This document shows positions 22,101 through 28,706 of a stretch of DNA of 64,000 bases, one piece after another. A model generated the notes under the pieces. It did not search any database. It was not told the origin of the DNA and was given only the letters and a program-made list of their open reading frames with translations. The translations under genes and the position numbers were made by a program. Origin of the DNA: Flavobacterium sp. BFFFF1 (lineage in GTDB: Bacteria; Bacteroidota; Bacteroidia; Flavobacteriales; Flavobacteriaceae); assembly GCF_002256285.1 (NCBI RefSeq), contig NZ_NKJE01000017.1:1-64000 (forward strand), in the 5' to 3' direction. Within the stretch, counting starts at the first letter, position 1. Every line of letters starts with the position of its first letter.

Positions 22101-23087
22101 CGCAGTGGTCACGCCGCACGAACTGTTGGAATGCATGTAAACCCTGATATATTCGGCTGACGCGCCTGAAGTCCAATTTACGGTACCTGTCCCTGTTGCA
22201 TAAACGACATTCCCAGCATCATTGGTCACGGTAATGTAGTCGGTCGTCAGGTTGGTCTGGAAGCGGTAAGCTGCATTATTAACCACCAGCACCCGCTCAA
22301 ATTGTCCGGGAGAACGCGTTGACATTGCCGTAAATGTACCGTTTAATGGCGGTACGAAAGTACTGAAATTTGTTCCGTTTACCGCTCCATTACAACTTTG
22401 AAAAGCGTTGGTGGTAAAACTTTGCACGGGTGACCAGGCACTTTTGGTAGATCCGCAATTGGATCGGATGCTGTAATAGTACGTAGTCCCTGCAAGTAAA
22501 CCCGTCAACGGCGTATCCGTATAATTGGTTGCTTTTAGTGTCGGCGTAGTACCAGGCAACGGGGCAGTCGGACTCGTGCTCAGATAAAAATCATAATCAT
22601 CGTAGGGAGCTGGCGAAGGATCGGTCCAGCTCAGTCTCGCAGAATTCGATGTGATGTTGGAGATCGATACGTCGGAAGGCAATGAAGCGCAGGAATTGTA
22701 TAAGTTACAAGTCATGTAAGCATGCCTTACAACAGTGTCCGTTCCACACGACGCATTCTTATGAAGATAATAACGGACGTTGCCAGTACCCTGTGTTGTC
22801 CAGAAGACGTGTCCCGTACCATGAGCAAGAACAACGGAAGCATCTGCATTAGTGATCGTTACATAGTCGGTTGCAACGGCACTATAAAACTCATAAATCC
22901 GGTTGGGCAGCACCACGACATTATTGTACTGTCCGGGTGTGGCATTAAATCCCACAATTAGTCCAAAGTCCAAAGTGGGCGTGTACGCTTGCGAATTTTG
23001 CAAAGTACCACTTGTACACTGCGCTGAAACAGTTGAGATAGAAAATAAAAACGCTAAAATGGCAAGAAGGGTAATTTTTGTCCTCAT
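13149..23087 (-). CDS. Giant T9SS-exported Fn3/Ig-like repeat protein (3312 aa)
   Basis: A signal peptide ending STVSAQ is followed by nine copies of an approximately 110-aa module (start CNGAxYGLYP, core TDFITITN, end CGT) alternating with eight fibronectin-III domains carrying the YYYWVRSNCG edge strand. A single-copy region (coding 18790-19550, with GDIVVVGAGADTG and FYITDAGW) interrupts the series after the sixth module. Next come ten tandem 49-aa repeats, about seven Ig-like domains with IQWQSS-type strands, and a T9SS type A sorting domain (AYPNPSDNYFNFDV ... SLRIIKK). It should be exported across the outer membrane and attached or released by the T9SS. The many Cys residues and Thr/Ser-rich strands suit an adhesin. 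No catalytic motif was seen, and the length is far above typical T9SS cargo. Confidence 0.93.
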   Translation of the reverse strand: MRTKITLLAILAFLFSISTVSAQCTSGTLQNSQAYTPTLDFGLIVGFNATPGQYNNVVVLPNRIYEFYSAVATDYVTITNADASVVLAHGTGHVFWTTQGTGNVRYYLHKNASCGTDTVVRHAYMTCNLYNSCASLPSDVSISNITSNSARLSWTDPSPAPYDDYDFYLSTSPTAPLPGTTPTLKATNYTDTPLTGLLAGTTYYYSIRSNCGSTKSAWSPVQSFTTNAFQSCNGAVNGTNFSTFVPPLNGTFTAMSTRSPGQFERVLVVNNAAYRFQTNLTTDYITVTNDAGNVVYATGTGTVNWTSGASAEYIRVYMHSNSSCGVTTALGNSTKWIRCTPSASSCIYPTGINASNITSNAAKISWTAPTINPPGSYDLYIGTSAAEPTSGVATLAVTTSVYDVTGLQPNTEYYTWVRSNCGTTKSQWIGGLSFKTPAFAACNGASYGLYPATTFVPSCNGSAQQIVADAKAGQYSNVTVTTNTQYTFSSSVATDFITLTNSSGAVLSSGTTPLTWISGPSAGTLRFFIHSNNACAEQNVSRAKSVACSAVTSCGLPTDLAVSEISSGYARISWTEAASRPGGYDIYFTLSSTSVPTAATTPSATSTTNSAMVTLTNGSNTWRYWVRSNCGSLKGEWVFGGSFTNPVSSPCNSAVYGLFPKETFTPLCNGTLEVVTQGAHSGEYSNVNIVPYKNYIFDSTMNDVVTITNETGTIVYAKSNVPLIWASENFSGVVRYFFHTSAGCGTDSWTRTKYIIGTNATTCNGPTALTVSNVTSNSARIAWTAPTYPPLGGYEVYYSTVNTAPTASTPATFGNATTISLAYNLSPATTYYYWVRSNCDGTIKGSWISGGSFTTIAFSSCNGASYGLYPEATYTPAGTGLAEAAFDSFAGQYSNFNAVTNRHYIFTTSVSTDYITITNAAGTVVYASGLMPLTWNSGTTTSGVLRYYVHTNASCGTQNTARTKYITCTFSGNCGGTVSGMTVSNLTSNSARISWTAPVSTPTGYEMYWSTSNAAPPAPISSFTPSTNATVGDLASGTTYYYWVRTRCDSNGTKGPWTVITFTTLQPLLCNGANQGINPTATFTPLETMAPEVVTTTSYAGQFSNITTLAKRDYTFTSSVPTDFITITNAAGTVVFASGTTPLQWSSGTTSGVVRFYVHTDAACGSNPSYRTTSITTIPPQILNAGDIVVVGAGADTGTAAQSADEFSWMPLTDLRAGTQFYITDAGWNTASNQFMCTDNTEDILFRFTVPAGGIPAGSVQIVSQNGTDANYEVISGTQCGSDADGKLTFANSGDQVVFFRSDAPINSSFPGTNFTSIYALTTATNNWSSLTTATASIAAGLRDNYSNLPPGLTNGLTALAVGLGSGVQNDADNARYEGPTSGIRQFLLAQVGTLSNWKRYDNGAGAEFPDFAESNPVYGWTANGVANYSVEYCNPPVAVTKSLGTYHSIRVSWTAPQQAPAGGYQVYYRTTPGVPAGGIAIGNVTTNTYYDIDGLTPGTNYYIWVRSVCGTNPTTGDWMDAGNYTPPPPGCTSGALSPTTTFTPTCDGGNQTIDSGVWSGLYSNVNILSNQNYIFSTSRPTDFITITNSTGSTVYAYGTTPVTWNSGSNTGVIRYYIHKNDGCGTDTVYRAKMIACQTPGSCGLPHYLTATAITSQTAKISWEIPVFSPSGGSQVYVSTVNTTPSAALPATSNVTTDNFFTVTGLAPATAHYYWVRSVCGASTSAWVYGGTFTTKFPGCTDGALYPQDTFTPSCTGRQVITAVAYAGEYANVNVTENEYTFSSSNASDYITITNADGTQVLAYGNTPLVWQSGFDGVIRYYLHTDFACGAQAANRTRWIACGEAAPCAPPTDLSVVTSTLTSERVELTWNSVTGVQLYISTQNVTPSLSEPYNDPYGQTGTTLNGLTPDTTYYTWIRSACDGNFSEWISGPAFSTLPTVSPGCNGATYGLYPQATYFPQCTGSQELISSSSWAGEFSNVAIAAHKQYTFESSVATDFITITNANGTVLLASGITPVVWDSGDYSGTIRYHFNLDANCGHINVIRSRFITCEVPPCITTSSEEISACNSYTWHEVTYTASGDYTYQSTDVDTGCVNTATLHLTINTGTDTFENATACDSYTWHGTTYTETGVYTYESTTEAGCISTATLNLRIDYNTASEETAVACSEYYWNGQQYYESGDYTYTTPNDSGCTHTATLHLTIHHSTQFEEEVFACDSYSVEFQTFTESGVYGVETYNEFGCLQYGTIYLTIGHSSTSEETVTACDSYEWNGQTYTESGDYTFESTNATGCTNTATLHLTINRSTTSSEVVVACESYTWNGVTYTDSGNYVYQSINDAGCSAVSRLYLTINHNSATEESATACDGYEWNGQLYTSSGDYQYESQNDSGCTNLAMLHLTINNSTTTEESAVACDYYDWNGTTYTESGDYIFEGINDAGCTNVATLHLTVNRSTATSEEVAACNAYNWNLETFSDSGDYTYTNMNESGCANVATLHLTITHSSETWEDVTACESYNWNGNQYFLSGDYTYSSINGEGCNNTAHLHLVINNDAIVTQPAPVSLCGAEGSTATFLVGTNAVSAAYSWQYKEPSGAWTTITSDSGAIYSGYDSPSLIVTRMGGLPVSGTQFRAIVTSDCATLTSEGAVLSIPASINAGTVIAESMFCAGNDVVFTLTGYSGTSIQWQSAPSMNDSFTDIPGATSAIYTIPAINVFSNKAYRAVVSDAVCGTNTTTAIKTIKVNAQPVAGVITGGGPVCAGDSGLVKVTGYGGTIQWEYSIDGVNFQAAPTAATATPGLAFGTASTSISTPNYLLTNIQGQVYFRARITNGVCSAVYTDVVVYTINATAVSGSIAADNLNVCYGSGTTLNLTGYTAGAYISWQASTNWTDPNPTWFNSSLHTAALPTGNLAVSRAYRAIVSIGACSSATSAIVVVTVNQSKGGTVSAVSGDATTCPGVAKALKVTGYSGTIQWQSSPDNVNYTDIASETAPVYNATINVPTWFRVRALNNGCGPQAFSAGLLLNISAPPVAGTLSASSTSVCRGSGTTITLNGPTSGTIVWQKSTNYNSATPTWTMVSSAITNNQLVITNLTASIAYRISASNNACVAYSDMLVITVDPLAAAKSIKANTTTPAGTSTGTALCLNDSSKVLTVAAGYVGSIQWQSSTTSASTGFTDIAGQTGTSYSVSNAVAGANYYRIRFNSGACSEVYSNVITVYYKDCTIIKGAPQDTNAGAQRIPFEVIAYPNPSDNYFNFDVRGAGTGNITLLIYDMAGKLVEQQELAPEAFKAEQVGQRYPSGVYNVIVMQDGKTKSLRIIKK
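14775..14871 (-). repeat. 97-bp near-identical repeat, copy B
   Basis: Partner of 1-97, with one mismatch in 97 nt. It lies in the Ig-like region of the 3312-aa protein, about 14.7 kb from copy A. Confidence 0.95.
15446..16892 (-). repeat. Ten tandem 49-aa (147-nt) repeats
   Basis: Ten units with the pattern CDSYxWNGxTY, SGDYTY, GC, ATLHLTIN, separated by short Ser/Thr/Glu-rich links. Each unit has two Cys residues. Unit 4 is the most divergent (it lacks the WNG). A single related unit lies in the other giant gene near 690-800. Confidence 0.9.
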
Positions 23088-23461
23088 AAAAGTTTTGTTT
23101 TTTTTCAGAGCAGAAGGCCTTTTTCAAACACTATTATTGTAGAAATGATGTCGTTAAAAACATTTTGCGATGCCAAATGTAACGAATTGACTACTTAAAA
23201 TAACTCGAATTTTAGTATTATTTTAACGGATTGTGGATAAAAATAAGTACTTAAAAACGGCGGGGATCTGTAGTGTTATAGATAACTAGTTGCAACATAA
23301 CGCAATAACTAAAATAATAAAAGTTTTGTGGGTCTACGATATTAACATATGGAGATGTTACAAAATGATGTAACGTTCGTTCAGAATTTTATAAGGAATT
23401 CGCGAAATAGCAGGTGTAATTTTAGGCTTCACAACTACCAGAGGATAAAACCTGAAATTTT
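23088..23461. other. 374-bp non-coding region between giant gene and small ORF
   Basis: AT-rich, with no gene-like frame. It holds a candidate minus-strand -7 element (23174-23181), a 6-6-6 inverted repeat GTTACA-N6-TGTAAC (23357-23374), and a weak plus-strand TAATTTTA shortly before 23462. No tRNA-like fold or mobile-element end was seen. Confidence 0.6.
23174..23181 (-). promoter_or_regulatory. Candidate -7 element (TACATTTG) for the 3312-aa gene
   Basis: Full TAnnTTTG match on the minus strand, 86 nt upstream of the start codon. No -33 box was found. Confidence 0.35.
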
Positions 23462-23776
23462 ATGAGAATTGAGATTAAAACCAACGATACAAACGGGCTT
23501 AAATCCGAACTGACGCCGCTGTATAACCTTGTAAAACGAAACGAGGAGAATTTCCTAAACCGGGAACCCAGATTAAAGGAATTCATTGTAGAATTTCGCC
23601 ACAGCCCGCTTCTTGCATTGCGCGCCAATAAAGGAAATTCTGGTAAATACATACTCTCTGACGATGGACAGTCCATCCGGCTCATTATTACCTGCCTTTC
23701 CCATCCTGACATGAATGCAATTTGCCAGCTCGCTTCGAAAGAAATTGAGAACATTAAGCAGGATTTGGAGCAGTAA
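23462..23776 (+). CDS. Hypothetical 104-aa cytoplasmic protein
   Basis: A charged protein with no signal or membrane segment. Residues 1-65 look alpha/beta (RIEIKTNDTNGL, RLKEFIVEFRHSPLLALRANKGNSGKY), and a helical end (ASKEIENIKQDLEQ) follows. Its TAA (23774-23776) directly abuts the stop codon of the convergent metallophosphoesterase. Start ATG 23462 is the first in frame. I recognise no family and propose no function. Confidence 0.65.
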   Translation: MRIEIKTNDTNGLKSELTPLYNLVKRNEENFLNREPRLKEFIVEFRHSPLLALRANKGNSGKYILSDDGQSIRLIITCLSHPDMNAICQLASKEIENIKQDLEQ

Positions 23777-26700
23777 TCAGAATCCGAATCCCAACCCGAA
23801 CGAAACGCGCCCGCCGTCAGCAGCGTAAAAATAGTTGAGTTTTGCAGTGACGATGTTGATGCCATTCAGCCAAAGTCCGCCACCAAACGCCGTATGCCAC
23901 TTATCTGAAGGTTCCGCTGGAAGCCACACCCTGCCATAGTCAAACCCAGCGAGCACACCGTAACGCATCGGCGCGATACTTTCCCTTATTTTACCCAACT
24001 GCCACCTCACATCGGAACTTTGGAAAAACGATCGCTTGCCTGAGAAGCGTTCGCTACGAAAAGCCCGGATATCAAAATCGCCGCCAATCGTTGCCATCTG
24101 GTAAAACTCAAAATCATTGCTAAATAACAATTTTGCTTTAAGCTGTGAGGCAAAAACGACCTTACCGCTCGACAGGATTTTATGGCTGAAACCCAACATC
24201 GACTCCATGTACGGCACACTTCGATCCGTATCGGCAATGTTGACATCGCACCCCGCTTCGATGTAACATTTCATTCCCAGCGTCGGGTTGGAAACATTGT
24301 CATAATTTTCAAACCCATAACGCGCGTTGAGTCCGGCAAAATTCTGTGTGTCAAACACGCGGGCATCAACAATGCCGGGAGCGCCAATAAGCCTGGAATT
24401 GCTGCGTTCTACTTCTATAGACTGAAACTTCGCCTGCGCAGAAAAGTAAGCCCCGAGTTCCCCTTTCCAGGTCATCGAAGGCGCGGCACGCATCACCTGG
24501 ACTTTGACCCGATTGTAATTCATCCCCAAGGTTTCTTCATTATCAACAGTCTCATTCCCATATCCAAAAAAGTTAAAGCTGAAATTGGGGCTGGTAATCG
24601 CAGCATCCATTTGAAATTGCCAGTTGGTGCGGATATTTGGAAAAATCCCTTTGTAAAGCAACTCGTATCCCGCTGTCGCAAAATAGTAGTTCGCCCGGAT
24701 ATTGTGCTTTTGCGAAAATGGATTTCTTTTAAAGCCATTTACCGTGTAGGTCACTGAAACTCCGATCTTAACGCCATCGTCAGGGTTGAACCCTACATTT
24801 GGAAACCCGGCAAGGGCATTGTATTTTGGGCGTTTGTAATCGTATTGGTTCAGGTCGTAATCATCTGACAATACTTTAACGGTGCGCCCGTCCGTATCAA
24901 AATCATTGTCCTTGGATTTAAAATCATAAATCCTGACTTTCTGTCCATTTTCTACAAAGTATTTATCATGGTTTTGCCCTCCCAGAAGACGCACTTTAAT
25001 ACAGCGACTCCCATTTCCTTTAACGTGGTATTCATCGTCATCATCAAGCCCGTAAAGCCAGATTTCATGGGTTTCATCACGATCATATATCCTGGTGCTG
25101 ACTTCAGTTTCCTTACCATCTTTCAGCCTGTAAACCCTGACTTCGGTTTTGCCACCGCTCATGCGTGTGATATCGAACCGGTCCTTTTTATCTGTCCCGA
25201 CGATCAGTACCGTTCTCTGGAGTACTGCATAATATTTATCGGCATAAATATTCAATTTACTGCGTCTTGATTTTAACTCCTTTTTGATTTTGTCGATGGT
25301 TTTATCATTTACTTCAGCAGGCAATCTTCCAAATGCGGCTTCGATTTCCTTGTCGGTAAGGTTTTCCCGGATGTATTTTGCCTGCGCTTCCCAATCTGCT
25401 TTGGTTGCTGATCGGATTAACGCAAGATCGAGCGGATAGGCTTCCATATTGAACCACTTCACATTGGCAATGTCCGCTTTAAACGATTGCATATGGCGCA
25501 GCGCCGGCATCTTTAAAACGAGCCACAACAGCGCGCCATCATATTTTGAAAAAGCCTGGTCGCGATCCCTTGGAATCGGGCGGTAAATAATTTCGCCGTT
25601 TTCGTTGTATTCGCCCCACCGCCATTGGTCATAATGACGGTCCCAATCGCCGATCAGCATGTCAAATAATCTTGCCCGGATGTAAGCTTTCTCGTCGATC
25701 TTGTATTTTTCACGTTTTCTCAGGTTCGACAAAACATCTTCCGTTCCAAGCAATGCATCGGGCTTGCCAAAGCTTTTCAATTTTTCAAACCCTTTGTCAG
25801 GACGTTCCTCGACCATATAAAGCTCATCTCCAAACTCTTCATTGAATTCACCCAATGCATTTTGTCTGGGAACGTAAAACAGCTTTGGGTTGGCATGTCT
25901 TATTCCCACAGATTCTGCGAGATCACCAACGATAAAGGGCGTATAAGGATGTGATGTTGTGTAGAAATCTAAAAGGAAATTTTCGGCGTAGGTGTTCTTA
26001 AAATCGTTTTCAACAAACTGATTTTTAAATGCCATCGTCTGGATGAACTTCACAGCATTCTTCCGAAGTCCGCGCATGGTGTACTGTTTTCCCGAGTTGT
26101 CCTCAAGCCTCAATGACATCGACTGGTGGCCACCGCCTGCGGTAACGGGTTTTAATCCGCCGTACAGCGTATCGAGAACGGCCGTTTTTGCAATGACCTT
26201 CGCTCCATAATATTGGCGATAGTGCTTTCCCCAAAGAAAATTATGAAACCCGCTCTTATGCAGCAGCGAGTCATTGTAAACAGAAAAATTGTACTGTTTC
26301 GGAAAAACGCTTGGGTAAACTTTAACTTCCTTTTCCAATATTGGCGGATTGATTCGGAACTTATGCATTAACAACTCCTTTTTCTTTTTCATCCCATAAA
26401 ACGAAACCCAGGCCTCCCCTTTTTCATAAATCTCCAGAATCGCATAGCCGTTTCCACCGTACGAAAAATCATTTGGCAAAATCGCCCTTGCCGCCTCTGC
26501 TTTTGAACCGGCACCGCTGACAATCTGTTTGACATTGTCCCGTTCGAGGTATTGCAGGTTGTGCTCGTGGCCCGATACGACAATGACATTACTCCGATCC
26601 TGAATCAACGGTTTGATGCGCTCAATCAATGCAGAATACTTCTTGTTCATAATGTCCTGCGGATTAAGCCCTGACGTTTTTCTCATGAAATTGATGGCCG

Positions 26701-27508
26701 ATCCAATGATCGGCAGGGGCAAATCAGACTGGAAAGGAAACACGTTCTTAATCAGTGAATACTGTCCACCGTGGGTGCCATTGCTGATTACAGGGTGGTG
26801 TACCGCCAGCACGCAGGTCTTTTTTTGGTTCTTTACCAGCTTGTCTTCGAGCTCCCTGAAAAAATCGTCCCTTGATTTAATGTCGCAGTCGTCGTTGATC
26901 GTTGGGTTTTCGTCCCAATTTTCCATATACCATTGCGAGTCTATAACGATTAACGTGATGTCATCGTTGACTTTAACTTCATCGATACCACAGCCGTTCT
27001 TTGGCAAAAAGGATTTCTTCTGCTTAAGGTTATCGGTGATATAGTTCTCCTGACGCTTTAATCCCTGAAGTCCTTCGCTGTACCAATCATGATTTCCCGG
27101 AATGAAAATGGTCCTCCCCTTGTAATCCTTCGCGAGGATGATCTGGTTGTCTAATTTTGTCTCTGCCAATTTGCGCTCTTTCTTCCCTGCCATGGGCATG
27201 CCTGCCGGGTAAATATTGTCTCCAAGAAACAACAGCGTACTTTCCGGTTTAGCGGCATCAAGCCTTTTTTTAAGGAATGACAACGTATGCTGTGCATCCG
27301 GGCGATCCGCATTTCCTGCATCACCCACGAGAAAAAAAGTGTGCTGTACATTGGCTGGCGGTGCAGAAACGGAGGCGTTTTTAGAAATATTACGTCCGTA
27401 CTGGGCGTCCTGGGTTGCGCAGGAACTCAAAAAAGACAACACCATGAAACAGGTTATAGACGGCCAAATTTGTAGCAATCGGGCGTCTTTTAAACAAAAT
27501 AATTTCAT
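23777..27508 (-). CDS. Metallophosphoesterase with CotH-like middle region and outer-membrane beta-barrel
   Basis: A 1243-aa protein from ATG 27508, chosen because it gives a lipoprotein-like signal (MVLSFLSSC) and does not overlap the divergent gene; an in-frame start at 27580 would. The N-terminal third is a calcineurin-like phosphoesterase with its metal motifs in order: GDAGNAD, FLGDNIYPAG, PGNHDWYSEG, AVHHPV and SGHEHN. The middle contains LRLEDNSGKQYTMRGLRK, then DWDRHYDQWRWGE and PIPRDRDQAF, which resemble the N-lobe, catalytic and metal-binding motifs of CotH/FAM20-type atypical kinases. The last 400 residues are alternating beta strands ending in Phe (SFGLGFGF), typical of a BamA/surface-antigen barrel. 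It should sit in the outer membrane; which face the enzyme domains are on is unclear. Family members of this length occur in Bacteroidota, but their substrate is not known to me. Confidence 0.85.
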   Translation of the reverse strand: MKLFCLKDARLLQIWPSITCFMVLSFLSSCATQDAQYGRNISKNASVSAPPANVQHTFFLVGDAGNADRPDAQHTLSFLKKRLDAAKPESTLLFLGDNIYPAGMPMAGKKERKLAETKLDNQIILAKDYKGRTIFIPGNHDWYSEGLQGLKRQENYITDNLKQKKSFLPKNGCGIDEVKVNDDITLIVIDSQWYMENWDENPTINDDCDIKSRDDFFRELEDKLVKNQKKTCVLAVHHPVISNGTHGGQYSLIKNVFPFQSDLPLPIIGSAINFMRKTSGLNPQDIMNKKYSALIERIKPLIQDRSNVIVVSGHEHNLQYLERDNVKQIVSGAGSKAEAARAILPNDFSYGGNGYAILEIYEKGEAWVSFYGMKKKKELLMHKFRINPPILEKEVKVYPSVFPKQYNFSVYNDSLLHKSGFHNFLWGKHYRQYYGAKVIAKTAVLDTLYGGLKPVTAGGGHQSMSLRLEDNSGKQYTMRGLRKNAVKFIQTMAFKNQFVENDFKNTYAENFLLDFYTTSHPYTPFIVGDLAESVGIRHANPKLFYVPRQNALGEFNEEFGDELYMVEERPDKGFEKLKSFGKPDALLGTEDVLSNLRKREKYKIDEKAYIRARLFDMLIGDWDRHYDQWRWGEYNENGEIIYRPIPRDRDQAFSKYDGALLWLVLKMPALRHMQSFKADIANVKWFNMEAYPLDLALIRSATKADWEAQAKYIRENLTDKEIEAAFGRLPAEVNDKTIDKIKKELKSRRSKLNIYADKYYAVLQRTVLIVGTDKKDRFDITRMSGGKTEVRVYRLKDGKETEVSTRIYDRDETHEIWLYGLDDDDEYHVKGNGSRCIKVRLLGGQNHDKYFVENGQKVRIYDFKSKDNDFDTDGRTVKVLSDDYDLNQYDYKRPKYNALAGFPNVGFNPDDGVKIGVSVTYTVNGFKRNPFSQKHNIRANYYFATAGYELLYKGIFPNIRTNWQFQMDAAITSPNFSFNFFGYGNETVDNEETLGMNYNRVKVQVMRAAPSMTWKGELGAYFSAQAKFQSIEVERSNSRLIGAPGIVDARVFDTQNFAGLNARYGFENYDNVSNPTLGMKCYIEAGCDVNIADTDRSVPYMESMLGFSHKILSSGKVVFASQLKAKLLFSNDFEFYQMATIGGDFDIRAFRSERFSGKRSFFQSSDVRWQLGKIRESIAPMRYGVLAGFDYGRVWLPAEPSDKWHTAFGGGLWLNGINIVTAKLNYFYAADGGRVSFGLGFGF

Positions 27509-27533
27509 AAATTGGTGGCAGTAAAATTTTATC

Positions 27534-28706
27534 ATGGGCATTATCGAAAAAGCGGAACAATTTGTCTTTAATCTACTCAAAGATAAACTTTCTCCAGAAT
27601 ATACTTATCACAATTTCAACCATACTTTACGAGTTGTCAAGGCGGTTAATAAACTTGCCAACGCGTTAAAAGTTGAAGGTAATGAACACGAAGGCTTAAT
27701 ACTGGCTGGCTATTTCCACGATACGGGCTATGTGAATGGTCATGAGGAACACGAGCTGAAAAGCATCGAGATATTTAGGCAATTTGCTGTTGAAGAACAT
27801 ATTGCATCCGAAATTTCGTCATTGACACAACAATTGATTCTTGCAACGGATATCAGGAAGGAACCTGAAACCCTTTTGGAGTTTATCATCCGTGATGCAG
27901 ACTGTAGTCATTTTGCAAGTAAAAAATATGTTGCCATCAGTGATTTGCTCCGCCGGGAATGGGAATTAAGCTGCAACAATACGTTCAGTGACCTGGAGTG
28001 GCTGGAAGGAAATTTAAAGATGCTTTCGCAAAAACACCGCTTTTACACGGAATTTGCCAAAGAGGAATGGCAACCCAAAAAGGAACAGAATATCATGTTG
28101 GTCCAGCAAAAAATAACCGAGTTGGCAAAAGAGCAAAACAAGAAGGAAAACAAAAAGGCAAAAGACGAAAAACCGGAACGCGGTGTGGAAACCATGTTTA
28201 AGGTCACGTTGAACAACCACACGCAGCTGAGCCAGATCGCCGACAGCAAGGCAAACATTCTGCTTTCCGTAAATGCGATAATCATTTCAATATCATTATC
28301 CACCTTAATCCCAAAACTGGACAGCCCCGGAAATGCACACCTCGTTGTCCCGACGTTTATTTTATTGATTTTTAGTGTCGTTTGCATCATTTTCGCCATT
28401 CTTTCAACAAGGCCAAAGGTCACCACCGGATCCTTCACGAGAAAGGAAATAGAAGATAAAAAAGTGAATTTACTTTTCTTTGGTAATTTTTACAAGATGC
28501 CATTGGATGAATACGAATGGGCCATGAACGAAATGATGAAAGACAAAGAATATTTGTACAACACCATGATCAAGGACTTGTATTTTCTGGGATTGGTCCT
28601 AAACAGGAAATACAACCTGCTGCGGATTACTTACAATATTTTTATGGTCGGCATTATCATTTCGGTGATTGCGTTTGTGATTGCTTTCCAATCCATAAGG
28701 GCTTAA
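27534..28706 (+). CDS. HD-domain phosphohydrolase fused to PycTM (DUF5706) membrane domain
   Basis: A 390-aa protein. Residues 1-180 are an HD domain with the metal ligands visible: His30 (FNHTLRV), His62-Asp63 (GYFHDTGY) and an Asp in RDADCSH (121-123). A charged linker (185-220, Lys/Glu-rich) leads to a domain starting MFKVTLNNHTQLSQIADSKA, with hydrophobic segments at about 241-262, 270-292 and 368-386. This matches the PycTM/DUF5706 family, which includes the membrane effectors of Pycsar anti-phage systems. No pyrimidine cyclase lies nearby. The HD part could hydrolyse a nucleotide signal and the membrane part could sense or respond to one. It is divergent from the metallophosphoesterase with only 25 bp between the start codons. 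Confidence 0.85.
   Translation: MGIIEKAEQFVFNLLKDKLSPEYTYHNFNHTLRVVKAVNKLANALKVEGNEHEGLILAGYFHDTGYVNGHEEHELKSIEIFRQFAVEEHIASEISSLTQQLILATDIRKEPETLLEFIIRDADCSHFASKKYVAISDLLRREWELSCNNTFSDLEWLEGNLKMLSQKHRFYTEFAKEEWQPKKEQNIMLVQQKITELAKEQNKKENKKAKDEKPERGVETMFKVTLNNHTQLSQIADSKANILLSVNAIIISISLSTLIPKLDSPGNAHLVVPTFILLIFSVVCIIFAILSTRPKVTTGSFTRKEIEDKKVNLLFFGNFYKMPLDEYEWAMNEMMKDKEYLYNTMIKDLYFLGLVLNRKYNLLRITYNIFMVGIIISVIAFVIAFQSIRA

Noticed and set aside
1..23087. Genomic island or prophage around the efflux operon
   Set aside because: No integrase, transposase, tRNA or direct att-like repeats were seen, and the codon and base use looks like the rest of the window.
23441..23461. Strong promoter before the 104-aa gene
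   Set aside because: Only a seven-of-eight match (TAATTTTA) is present with no -33 box.
27509..27580. Longer N-terminus of the metallophosphoesterase (start at 27580)
   Set aside because: It would overlap the divergent HD-PycTM gene by 47 nt and bury the lipoprotein signal peptide that begins at 27508.
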